The notes under the pieces were generated by a model. It searched no databases. It saw only the letters and a list, made by a program, of their open reading frames with translations, and was not told the origin of the DNA. From Marmoricola sp. URHB0036 (GTDB lineage Bacteria; Actinomycetota; Actinomycetes; Propionibacteriales; Nocardioidaceae): a stretch of 64,000 nt of DNA. Shown piece after piece: positions 1 through 7,769 of the stretch. Location of the stretch: NCBI RefSeq assembly GCF_000426045.1, contig NZ_AUEP01000009.1:62001-126000 (forward strand), written 5' to 3'. Made by a program: the position numbers and the translations under genes. Numbering within the stretch: position 1 is the first letter of the stretch; each line of letters begins with the position of its first letter.

Positions 1-1587
1 GGCATCCTGATGGCGCGAAGTCGTGCCACCTCCGCCGTCGTCACCCCGGTGCTCGACATCATGCAGACCATGCCGCCGTTCGCCTACCTGGCCCCGGTGG
101 CGCTCGGCTTCGGGATCGGCCCGACCACCGCCATCGTGCTGACCTGCATCTACGCCCTGCCCCCGATGATCCGGATCACCGAGCACGGCATCCGCGGCGT
201 ACCGGACACCACCATCGAGGCGGCGAGATCCCTCGGCCTGACGCGCGGTCAGATGCTGCGCCAGGTGCAGCTGCCGATGGCTCGACGCACCATCGTGGTC
301 GGCATCAACCAGAGCATGATGGCGGCGCTGTCGATGGCCACCATCGCTGCCCTCGTCAACGGCCCGGGCCTCGGCAAGGACGTCAACGCGGCCTTGCAGA
401 TCCAGAACATCGGCGCCGCATCGGTGGCCGGCATCCTGATCGTGCTGACGGCGATCATGCTCGACCGCACTACGACCGCGGCCAGCGAACGCTCCGAGAG
501 CATGGGCCGGTCCGGCGTCGCGTCGGTGAGCGGTCCGGGCGTGATGCTCGCCGGGGTCGTCCTCGAGCGGCTGCCGCGCTGGGCCACCGAGGAGGCCGGC
601 AAGGGTGTCCGCCAGCCGCGACTGACCTCGGCCGGTCGGTGGCTGGTCCGCGGCCTGTGGCTGATCCCGACCCTGGTCCTCGTCTACTTCTCCCGCCAGC
701 AGTTGATCCTCGCGCAGTTCCCCACCCGCGACGACTGGCCGTTCCTGAAGTACATCGACGGCAAGACGGTGACCAAGCTGGTCAACGACTTCTCGAACTG
801 GTTCATCGACAAGGTCGACACCTTCACCCTGGCGCTGAAGAACGACCTGACCAACTGGCTGATCAACCCGCTGCAGAACCTGCTGGCCGAGTCGCCGTGG
901 TGGACCATGGCCCTGGTGCTCCTCGCCTTCGCCTACGTCCTCGGCGGCTGGCGGCCGGTCGTGACCACCCTCGTGTGCGAGGCGATCATCTTCGGCACCG
1001 GTCTGTGGAACGACACCATGATCACGCTGACCATGACGATCTTCGCGACCGTGCTGGTGATGCTGACCGCGGTCGTCCTGGGGGTCGCGATGGGACGCAA
1101 CCGGCGTGCCGACACCGCGATCAGACCGATCCTGGACGCCTTCCAGACGATCCCGCCGTTCGTCTACCTGATCCCCGCGCTCGCCCTGTTCGGCGCCAGT
1201 CGCTTCACCGCCATCATCGCGGCCGTCGCGTACGCCGTACCGATCGCGACCAAGCTGGTCGCGGACGGGATCCGCGGTGTCTCCCCCACGACCGTGGAGG
1301 CGGCCCGGGCCAACGGCAGCACGAAGTGGCAGATGATCACCAAGGTCCAGCTGCCGATGTCGCGCAACGCGCTCGTGCTGGCGACCAACCAGGGCCTGCT
1401 GTACGTGCTGTCGATGGTGGTCATCGGCGGTCTCGTCGGCGGCGGCAGCCTCGGCTACATCGTGGTCTCCGGCTTCTCGCAGGACCAGCTGTTCGGCAAG
1501 GGCCTGGCCGCAGGCATCGCGATCACGGCGCTCGGCGTGATGCTCGACCGGATTGCCCGCTACGCCGCTGAACGCTACGGCAGGTAA
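1..1587 (+). CDS. Glycine betaine/proline ABC transporter permease, two-domain (5' end missing)
   Basis: The reading frame is open to the window edge, so the N-terminus is missing; the ATG at 10 is probably internal. The protein carries two copies of a binding-protein-dependent permease domain. Each has the EAA-type coupling loop: EAARSLGLTRGQML near the start and EAARANGSTKWQMI near residue 435. Each loop is followed by a matching QLPM(A/S)R segment. A hydrophobic linker of about 200 residues separates the two. The tandem layout resembles a duplicated ProW/OpuAB permease, which moves betaine-type osmolytes across the cytoplasmic membrane using an ATPase partner, presumably encoded upstream. 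The binding protein follows 49 bp downstream. Family assignment is firm; exact substrate is inferred from the neighbour. Confidence 0.9.
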   Translation, partial: GILMARSRATSAVVTPVLDIMQTMPPFAYLAPVALGFGIGPTTAIVLTCIYALPPMIRITEHGIRGVPDTTIEAARSLGLTRGQMLRQVQLPMARRTIVVGINQSMMAALSMATIAALVNGPGLGKDVNAALQIQNIGAASVAGILIVLTAIMLDRTTTAASERSESMGRSGVASVSGPGVMLAGVVLERLPRWATEEAGKGVRQPRLTSAGRWLVRGLWLIPTLVLVYFSRQQLILAQFPTRDDWPFLKYIDGKTVTKLVNDFSNWFIDKVDTFTLALKNDLTNWLINPLQNLLAESPWWTMALVLLAFAYVLGGWRPVVTTLVCEAIIFGTGLWNDTMITLTMTIFATVLVMLTAVVLGVAMGRNRRADTAIRPILDAFQTIPPFVYLIPALALFGASRFTAIIAAVAYAVPIATKLVADGIRGVSPTTVEAARANGSTKWQMITKVQLPMSRNALVLATNQGLLYVLSMVVIGGLVGGGSLGYIVVSGFSQDQLFGKGLAAGIAITALGVMLDRIARYAAERYGR

Positions 1588-1636
1588 CCCCCAGCACTCT
1601 CCGCAACCACTGCGGAGTCAACGGAAAGGAACGCGC

Positions 1637-2602
1637 ATGGCACGAGGAACAAGCCGGCTTCAGCTGGCCTGTGTCGCTGTCGCAGTTGCCCTCGGGCTCA
1701 CTGCGTGTGGCAGCGGCGGCATCAAGGACAACCCCTCCGGGGCGAGCGGTGGCAAGGACTGCGGCGACCTGCGGATCGCGGTGAACCCGTGGACGGGCTA
1801 CGTGTCCAACGCCCACGTCATCGGCTACGTCGCCAAGACCAAGCTGGGCTGCAACGTCACCTACCCCGACGTGAAGGAAGAGGTCGGCTGGGCCGGCATG
1901 GCCAGTGGCTCCATCGACACCATCGTGGAGAACTGGGGGCACCCCGACCTCGTCAAGAAGTACATCGACGAGCAGAAGTCGGTCGAGGACGCCGGGCCGA
2001 CCGGTGGCAAGGGAATCATCGGCTGGTACGTCCCGCCGTGGATGGCCGAGAAGTACCCCGACATCACCGACTGGAAGAGCCTGAACAAGTACGCCAGCCT
2101 GTTCAAGACCTCCGAGTCCGGCGACAAGGGCCAGCTCCTCGACGGTGACCCGTCCTACGTCACCAACGACGAGGCCCTGGTCAAGAACCTGAAGCTGAAC
2201 TACAAGGTCGTCGTCGGTGGCAGCGAGGCCTCGCTGATCCAGAGCTTCAAGTCGGCCGAGAAGAACAAGACGCCTCTGCTGGCCTACTTCTACGAGCCGC
2301 AGTGGTTCTTCTCCGAGATGAAGCTGGTCCACGTCAACCTGCCGAAGTACACCGACGGGTGTGACGCCGATCCGGCCAAGGTCAACTGCGACTACCCGGA
2401 GTACAACCTGAACAAGCTGATCGCCAAGAAGTTCGCCGACTCCGGTTCGCCGGCCGTCGACCTGATCAAGAAGTTCAGCTGGACCAACGACGACCAGAAC
2501 ATCGTCTCGACGTACATCGCCAAGGACGGCATGTCACCCGACGACGCCGCCAAGAAGTGGGTGGACGCCAACCCCGACAAGGTCAAGGCCTGGCTGGGCT
2601 GA
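1637..2602 (+). CDS. Glycine betaine/proline ABC transporter substrate-binding lipoprotein
   Basis: A 321-residue OpuAC/ProX-type binding protein. The N-terminus is a lipoprotein signal with lipobox LTAC and lipidated Cys24, so it should sit on the outer face of the membrane and feed ligand to the upstream permease. The segments RIAVNPWTGY and the Trp-rich loops (VGWAGM, ENWGHPD, GWYVPPWM) fit the aromatic cage that binds quaternary ammonium ligands. The frame is open further upstream to 1553, but ATG 1637 is chosen because it has a good ribosome site (GGAAAGGA, 1623-1630) and directly precedes the signal peptide. It ends the transport operon; a REP-like element and a strong hairpin follow. 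Confidence 0.93.
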   Translation: MARGTSRLQLACVAVAVALGLTACGSGGIKDNPSGASGGKDCGDLRIAVNPWTGYVSNAHVIGYVAKTKLGCNVTYPDVKEEVGWAGMASGSIDTIVENWGHPDLVKKYIDEQKSVEDAGPTGGKGIIGWYVPPWMAEKYPDITDWKSLNKYASLFKTSESGDKGQLLDGDPSYVTNDEALVKNLKLNYKVVVGGSEASLIQSFKSAEKNKTPLLAYFYEPQWFFSEMKLVHVNLPKYTDGCDADPAKVNCDYPEYNLNKLIAKKFADSGSPAVDLIKKFSWTNDDQNIVSTYIAKDGMSPDDAAKKWVDANPDKVKAWLG

Positions 2603-2621
2603 CCTGAAGCGCGCGCCGCGA

Positions 2622-2665
2622 GTGGTCTCGACTGATCGCTCGCTGCGCTCGCTGCTCGACCACCT
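2622..2665. repeat. REP-like extragenic element, copy 1
   Basis: A 44-bp sequence beginning GTGGTCTCGACTGA and ending GCTCGACCACCT, with complementary ends (GTGGTC/GACCAC) and an internal gctcgc-rich core. A second copy at 28449-28493 differs by one substitution and one inserted base. It lies 19 bp after the binding-protein gene. Its role is unknown; REP-type extragenic palindromes are commonly found at 3' ends of genes. Confidence 0.7.
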
Positions 2666-2671
2666 ACAGCC

Positions 2672-2705
2672 CGTGCCCGGGACCGGTCTACCGGTCCCGG
2701 GCACG
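2672..2705 (+). terminator. Strong hairpin, probable terminator of the betaine transport operon
   Basis: A perfect 15-bp stem (2672-2686 with 2691-2705) closes a TCTA loop. It follows the binding-protein gene and precedes the next operon. The 3' side has only a weak T tract (TCTGCTTG), as is usual in high-GC actinobacteria, so termination is inferred from the stem alone. Confidence 0.7.
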
Positions 2706-2756
2706 TCTGCTTGACACCCCGGACGTGCCGGGGTGATGCTTGATCCGAGTTTCACA

Positions 2757-2785
2757 ATACGCATCGCGTTGCGCCATACGCAACG
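2757..2785. promoter_or_regulatory. Candidate operator upstream of the dimethylglycine dehydrogenase-ETF operon
   Basis: Two related half-sites ATACGCATCG (2757-2766) and ATACGCAACG (2776-2785) are direct repeats 19 bp apart. CGTTGCG (2767-2773) and CGCAACG (2779-2785) also form a perfect 7-bp inverted repeat around CCATA. The site ends 37 bp before the start codon at 2823. The look resembles operators of IclR-type regulators, but no such regulator is in the window, so the binding protein is unknown. Confidence 0.5.
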
Positions 2786-2822
2786 TGAGTCGGTTTGATC
2801 GAACACTGTTTTGGGAGTCAGC

Positions 2823-5354
2823 ATGGCCACCGTCCCCGCCACCGCCAAGGTCGTCGTCATCGGAGCCGGCATCGTCGGCAACAGCCTGGTCCACCACCTG
2901 GCCGAGCTCGGCTGGACCGACATCGTCCAGCTCGACCAGGGGCCGCTGCCCAACCCCGGCGGCTCGACCGGTCACGCCTCGAACTTCATCTTCCCGGTCG
3001 ACCACTCCCGCGAGATCACCGACCTCACGCTCGACTCGGTGAAGCAGTACAAGGAGATGGGCGTCTTCACCGAGTCCGGCGGCTTCGAGGTCGCGCGGAC
3101 CGAAGAGCGGATGGAGGAGCTGCGGCGCCGGATGTCCAGTGCCAAGGCCTGGGGCATCGAGGCCGAGCTGGTGGATCCTGCGTTCGTGGTCGAGAAGGTG
3201 CCGTTCCTCGACCCCGACCAGATCATCGGCGCCTTCTGGACGCCGTCGGTCGGTGTCGTCGACTCGCTGCGCGCCGGCACGATCATGCGCGAGAGCGCGC
3301 TGGCCAAGGGCGTGCTGACCGTGGCCCCGAACGTCGAGGTGACCGGCCTCGACGTCGAGGACACCGAGCACGGCCGCCGCATCCGCCGGGTGCACACCGA
3401 CCAGGGCACCATCGAGGCGGAGTACGTCGTGATCGCGTGCGGTGTCTGGAGCCCGAAGATCGGCGACATGGCCGGCGTTCGCATCGCGCTCACGCCCGCC
3501 GTGCACCAGATGGTCTCGGTCGGCCCGTGCCCGCAGCTGGCCGAGCGCGAGGGCGAGATCTCCTTCCCGATCGTGCGCGACATGGACACCCTCTGCTACG
3601 AGCGCCAGCACGGCGCCGACATGGAGGTCGGCTCCTACGCGCACCGTGCGATCCTGCACGACCCCGAGGAGATCCCCTCGCTCACCCAGGCCAAGCTGTC
3701 CCCGACCGAGATGCCGTTCACCGAGGACGACTTCGACCCCCAGCTCGAGCAGGCGCTCGAGCTGATGCCCGAGCTGCTCGGGGCGGAGGGTGCGGAGATC
3801 CGCTACGCCATCAACGGCCTGCTCTCGCTGACCGCCGACGGCGCCCCGATCCTCGGCGAGAGCGAGGTCACCGGCCTCTGGGTCGCGGCCGCGGTGTGGA
3901 TCAAGGAGGGTCCGGGCGTCGGGCGCGCGGTCGCCGAGTGGATGACCCACGGTCACTCCGAGATCGACATCCACCACAGCGACATGTCGCGCTTCCACGA
4001 CCACGAGACCACCCGGCCGCACGTCAAGGCGCGCACCGGTGAGGCCTTCATCAAGACCTACGGCATCGTCCACCCGAGCGAGCAGTACGAGTCCGACCGT
4101 GGCGTCCGCTGGTCGCCGATGGTCGAGTCCCAGCAGGAGCTCGGCGCGGTGTTCTACGAGACCGTCGGCTGGGAGCGCCCCTGGTGGTACGAGTCCAACG
4201 CCGGCCTGGTCGAGAAGTACGGCGATGCGGTGATGCCGCGTGAGCACGAGTGGGACGCGCGCTGGTGGAGCCCGATCATCAACGCCGAGCACCTCGCCAT
4301 GCGCGAGAACGCCGGCGTGATCGACCTGACCGCCTTCTGCATCTTCGACATCACCGGCCCCGGGGCCCTCGCGTCGGTGCAGCAGACCTGTGTCGCGCAG
4401 TGCGACGTCGCGGTCGGCAAGGTGATCTACACGCCGGTGCTCGACGCGAAGGGCGGGTTCCTCTCCGACCTCACGGTGATGCGCCTCGGTGAGGACCACT
4501 TCCGCGTGGTCACGGGCGGTGCCCACGGCATGGCCGACCGCAAGTGGTTCACCGACCACCTCGTCGACGCCACCCTCGTCGACCGCACCGAGGAGCTCTC
4601 GACCGTCGGCCTGTGGGGACCGAAGGCACGCGACATCCTCGGCTCGCTCACCGGCGACGACGTTTCCGGGGAGGGCTTCGGGATGCTGTCCTGCCGCGAG
4701 ATCGCGGTCAAGGGCGTCGACTCCCCCGTCCTGGCCTCGCGGATCTCCTACGTCGGCGAGCTGGGCTGGGAGCTCTACGTGCCGTTCGCCCAGGCCGCCC
4801 AGCTGTGGGACGCCGTCCTCTCCGCGGGGAGGGACCACGGCGCCGTACCCGTCGGCATCGGCGTCTACGGCACGACCGGCCGCATCGAGAAGGGCTACCG
4901 CGCCTTCGGGGCCGAGCTCGACGCCGAGCGCACCATCATCGAGGCCGGCATGCAACGGCCCAAGGTGAAGGCGGCTGACTTCGTCGGCCGGGAGGCCTAC
5001 CTCGCGCAGCGCGCCAGCCTGGAGACCAGTGAGCCGGCCACCGTGCTGTGCACGATGACGGTCGACGACCACACCTCGGCCAGCGGCATCAAGCGATACA
5101 TGCTCGGCGGCGAGCCGATCCTGACCCGCGACGGCGGCACCCTGACCGACGGCCACGGGCACCACCCCTACGTCACCTCGGCCGGTTCGGCACCGTCGCT
5201 CGGCAAGCACATCCTGCTGGCCTACCTGCCGCCGGAGGAGGCGCGCATCGGCAACGAGCTCGCGGTCTCCTACATGGAGGAGCTCTACCCGGTGACGGTC
5301 GGCTCGGTGGACGCCACGTCCCTGTTCGACCCGAGCAACGAGCGGATGCGGTGA
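2823..5354 (+). CDS. Dimethylglycine/sarcosine dehydrogenase-type FAD protein with GcvT-like domain
   Basis: An 843-residue protein of the dimethylglycine oxidase/dehydrogenase family. Residues 1-400 form the FAD-dependent (DAO) domain, with GAGIVG at 14-19 and GSTGH at 47-51. By family analogy His51 would be the covalent FAD site. The C-terminal half is a GcvT-like aminomethyl transfer domain, expected to pass the removed one-carbon unit to tetrahydrofolate. ETF beta starts 4 bp after its stop, which argues for a dehydrogenase that reduces ETF rather than an O2-using oxidase. ATG 2823 has a GGGAG site 5 bp upstream; an in-frame TTG at 2811 is less likely. With the upstream betaine transporter it suggests betaine breakdown; the exact substrate is inferred. 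Confidence 0.85.
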   Translation: MATVPATAKVVVIGAGIVGNSLVHHLAELGWTDIVQLDQGPLPNPGGSTGHASNFIFPVDHSREITDLTLDSVKQYKEMGVFTESGGFEVARTEERMEELRRRMSSAKAWGIEAELVDPAFVVEKVPFLDPDQIIGAFWTPSVGVVDSLRAGTIMRESALAKGVLTVAPNVEVTGLDVEDTEHGRRIRRVHTDQGTIEAEYVVIACGVWSPKIGDMAGVRIALTPAVHQMVSVGPCPQLAEREGEISFPIVRDMDTLCYERQHGADMEVGSYAHRAILHDPEEIPSLTQAKLSPTEMPFTEDDFDPQLEQALELMPELLGAEGAEIRYAINGLLSLTADGAPILGESEVTGLWVAAAVWIKEGPGVGRAVAEWMTHGHSEIDIHHSDMSRFHDHETTRPHVKARTGEAFIKTYGIVHPSEQYESDRGVRWSPMVESQQELGAVFYETVGWERPWWYESNAGLVEKYGDAVMPREHEWDARWWSPIINAEHLAMRENAGVIDLTAFCIFDITGPGALASVQQTCVAQCDVAVGKVIYTPVLDAKGGFLSDLTVMRLGEDHFRVVTGGAHGMADRKWFTDHLVDATLVDRTEELSTVGLWGPKARDILGSLTGDDVSGEGFGMLSCREIAVKGVDSPVLASRISYVGELGWELYVPFAQAAQLWDAVLSAGRDHGAVPVGIGVYGTTGRIEKGYRAFGAELDAERTIIEAGMQRPKVKAADFVGREAYLAQRASLETSEPATVLCTMTVDDHTSASGIKRYMLGGEPILTRDGGTLTDGHGHHPYVTSAGSAPSLGKHILLAYLPPEEARIGNELAVSYMEELYPVTVGSVDATSLFDPSNERMR

Positions 5355-5358
5355 CTCC

Positions 5359-6114
5359 ATGACTGACGTACTCGTCTGCGTGAAGCGGGTGCCGGACTTC
5401 TCCGGCGAGGTGCTGCTCACCGAGGATGCTCAGTCCGCGGACGCCCGGTTCGTGGGCTACACGATGAGCAACCACGACCAGTGCGCCGTCGAGCTCGGCG
5501 TGCAGGTCGCGGCAGCGACAGACGGGCAGGTCACGGTGCTGTCGATCGGCACCGCCGACTCCGTCGAGCAGCTGCGCTCGGCCCTCGGTGTCGGCGCCAC
5601 GGCCGCCGTGCTGGTCGAGGCCGACCCGGTGGCCCTGGGTCCGGCCGACGTCGCCCACGAGATCGCCCAGGTGGTCAGCGAGCGTGACTACGGACTGGTG
5701 CTGCTGGGCAACGACGCCGCCGACTCCGGCGACTTCCAGGTCGGCATCCGTCTCGGGCACGAGCTGTCCCGTCCGGTGGTGACCGGGGTGCAGACGCTGT
5801 CCGTCGATGGCGACACGGTCTCGGCCCGGGCGGACGGCCCCGACGGACGAGAGAAGTACTCGGTGCCACTGCCCGCCGTCGTGACGGTGATGGAGGGCGG
5901 CGTGGAGCCGCGCTACCCCACGATCACCGGCCGGATGAAGGCCAAGAAGGTGGAGGTCGAGAACCGCTCGCTCTCCCGTGAACCCGTCGGCAGCGGCCGA
6001 GTGAAGCTCACCCTGCCGCCCCCGACCCCGACCAACGCCGAGGTGCTGGGCGAGGGTCCGGAGACCGCCAAGGTCGTGGTCGATCTGCTGCAGAAGCTCG
6101 GAGTGACGCGATGA
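5359..6114 (+). CDS. etfB: Electron transfer flavoprotein subunit beta
   Basis: A 251-residue ETF beta (FixA-type) subunit. It starts VLVCVKRVPD and contains the AMP-binding region around residues 105-140 (LVLLGNDAADSGDFQVG), followed by VTGVQ and the C-terminal stretch that wraps around the alpha subunit. ETF accepts electrons from flavin dehydrogenases and hands them to ETF:quinone oxidoreductase at the membrane. It starts 4 bp after the dehydrogenase stop, and its own stop overlaps the alpha start (ATGA). This points to a dedicated electron carrier for that dehydrogenase. No ETF:quinone oxidoreductase gene is in the window. Confidence 0.92.
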   Translation: MTDVLVCVKRVPDFSGEVLLTEDAQSADARFVGYTMSNHDQCAVELGVQVAAATDGQVTVLSIGTADSVEQLRSALGVGATAAVLVEADPVALGPADVAHEIAQVVSERDYGLVLLGNDAADSGDFQVGIRLGHELSRPVVTGVQTLSVDGDTVSARADGPDGREKYSVPLPAVVTVMEGGVEPRYPTITGRMKAKKVEVENRSLSREPVGSGRVKLTLPPPTPTNAEVLGEGPETAKVVVDLLQKLGVTR

Positions 6115-7088
6115 TCCTGGTTTATGTGGAGACCTCCGCCGAGGGGATCCAGGAGGTCTCGCTCGAGACGGTCACCTTCGCCCGCACCCTGTCCGAGGCC
6201 GGCAACGGCGTGCCGATCGACGCGGTCGTGGTGGGTCCCGCCCCCAACGACCTCTCGACCGAGCTGGCGTCGTACGGCGTCCGCAACGTGCACCACGCGT
6301 CTGGTGACGACTTCGACCTGTTCTCCGGCGCGGCCACCGCCAGTGCGGTGATCGCCGCCCGCCAGGTGGCCGGCTCGGTGGTCGTGATGGCCGGTGGCAC
6401 CAATCGCGGCAACGAGGTGGTCGCTCGCGTCGCCACCCGGCTCGACGTACCGATGGCCGCCAACGTGGTCTCCTTCCACGGCCTCTCCCCCTTCGTCGTG
6501 ACCCGCCAGGTCGTCGGCGGGGCCGCCCTGGAGGAGATGCGTCTCGGCAAGCGCCCAGCGGTGTTCTCGGTGGCCGGTCACGCGGTGGAGCCCGTCCCCG
6601 CAGAGACGCCGGGGGCCGGCTCGATCGTGCCGCTCGCCGTCGACCTCGCCCCCGAGGACCTGCTCGGGCGCGTCACCTCGGTCGAGGGCGCCGACACCGA
6701 CGACGCCGACAGCCTGAAGTCCGCCCGCGTGGTGGTCGGTGCCGGTCGCGGCGCCGGCGGCCCCGACGGTTTCGGCGACGTGATCGAGCTGGCCGAGCTC
6801 CTCGGCGGCACGCTCGGCGTCTCGCGCGTGGTCACCTCCCTCGGCTGGCGGCCCCACCACGAACAGGTCGGCCAGACCGGCAGCCGGATCTCCCCGGAGG
6901 TCTACATCCCCTGCGGCATCAGCGGCGCCATCCAGCACTGGGCCGGCTGCGCGAGCTCGAAGGTGATCCTCGCCATCAACACCGACGCCGAGGCGCCGAT
7001 GATGACCAAGGCGACGTACGCCGTGGTCGGGGACATGCACGAGGTCGTGCCGGCGATCAACGAGGAGATCAGGCGGCGTCGGGGCTGA
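6111..7088 (+). CDS. etfA: Electron transfer flavoprotein subunit alpha
   Basis: A 325-residue ETF alpha (FixB-type) subunit. The N-terminal half is the Rossmann-like domain shared with beta. The C-terminal third is the FAD-binding domain, with SLGWRPHHEQVGQTG, the diagnostic CGISGAIQHWAGC and VILAINTD, and the closing VVGDMHEVVP. The start overlaps the etfB stop by 4 bp, so the three genes from 2823 form one translationally coupled operon. Its last 20 bp overlap the 3' end of a convergent minus-strand gene. Confidence 0.93.
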   Translation: MILVYVETSAEGIQEVSLETVTFARTLSEAGNGVPIDAVVVGPAPNDLSTELASYGVRNVHHASGDDFDLFSGAATASAVIAARQVAGSVVVMAGGTNRGNEVVARVATRLDVPMAANVVSFHGLSPFVVTRQVVGGAALEEMRLGKRPAVFSVAGHAVEPVPAETPGAGSIVPLAVDLAPEDLLGRVTSVEGADTDDADSLKSARVVVGAGRGAGGPDGFGDVIELAELLGGTLGVSRVVTSLGWRPHHEQVGQTGSRISPEVYIPCGISGAIQHWAGCASSKVILAINTDAEAPMMTKATYAVVGDMHEVVPAINEEIRRRRG

Positions 7089-7620
7089 CTTCGCCGGTGC
7101 CGCTCACCGGCCCGAGGCGGAGCACCCACGGCCGCCCTCGGCCGGTCGGAAACCAGCGCCGGTCCAGTGCGTCGAACCAGGAACCGGGCGGCGCCAGGAC
7201 CAGCTCGGACAGGCCGCGTGCCTCCACGATGTCCGCGCCGAGCACGACCAGGCCACCGATGGTTGCCACGAAGGCGAGAGGGCCGTGGTCTTGGATACGG
7301 ATCGCCATCCTGATCCAGGTCCAGGGGCAGACGTCCGACCAGCCTTCGCTCAGCCCGGCCAGCTGGTCGTCGTGTGATCCGGTGGCCGCGAAGTCGCGTC
7401 GGGACACGAAGATGCCTGCTGGGCAACACTGGTCCACCTCGGTCCACCCGGCTGACGGCCGCTCCGCGAGCGCGATCACCCGCTCTTCCTCGTACAGAAC
7501 GGCGTGACCTGTTCGAACCGGCTCACCGGCCAGGCCGGACGCCAGCACGCGGTCGGCTGACCACGCACTCACCCCGGGGCGGGTGAGGAGCTCGCGTGCG
7601 GTTCGGGCACCGATGAACAT
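7069..7620 (-). CDS. Hypothetical protein
   Basis: A 183-residue soluble protein I do not recognise. It has no signal peptide and no clear membrane segment. Notable parts are a Trp/Pro-rich middle (SDVCPWTWIRMAIR), a hydrophobic strand pair (FVATIGGLVVLGA) and the C-terminal part RGRPWVLRLGPV. ATG 7620 is the only reasonable start. It is convergent with etfA, overlapping its end by 20 bp, and divergent from the beta-propeller gene at 7770. The long uninterrupted frame in otherwise unexplained sequence supports a real gene. Confidence 0.6.
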   Translation of the reverse strand: MFIGARTARELLTRPGVSAWSADRVLASGLAGEPVRTGHAVLYEEERVIALAERPSAGWTEVDQCCPAGIFVSRRDFAATGSHDDQLAGLSEGWSDVCPWTWIRMAIRIQDHGPLAFVATIGGLVVLGADIVEARGLSELVLAPPGSWFDALDRRWFPTGRGRPWVLRLGPVSGTGEVSPDAA

Positions 7621-7661
7621 GCTGGGAGGCTAGAGCGGTGCGCTGACAGACCACGTCCTCG

Positions 7662-7705
7662 AGTGCTCTGTAGACCTGCCACCTGGAAGGTCTACAGAGC
7701 ACTCA
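7662..7705. promoter_or_regulatory. Perfect 17-bp inverted repeat between divergent genes
   Basis: The arms 7662-7678 and 7689-7705 (GAGTGCTCTGTAGACCT and its exact complement) are separated by 10 bp. The site lies 41 bp upstream of the minus-strand hypothetical start and 64 bp upstream of the plus-strand propeller gene. Because both genes point away from it, a terminator is unlikely; an operator or an extragenic palindrome is more plausible. Function is unknown. Confidence 0.5.
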
Positions 7706-7769
7706 CACAACCGCTCCCCCGCCGGACGCGAGCCCTCCGTCCGTCCGCCCCGGCCCTACGCTGACCTGC

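Noticed and set aside
1553-1636. A longer start for the betaine-binding protein
   Set aside because: The extension overlaps the permease gene and hides the signal peptide inside the protein, while ATG 1637 has a good ribosome site.
2688-5420. A 910-residue minus-strand frame opposite the dehydrogenase gene
   Set aside because: The composition is dominated by Arg, Asp, Val, Leu and Gly with no domains, and the plus strand encodes a clear flavoprotein. It is a shadow frame.
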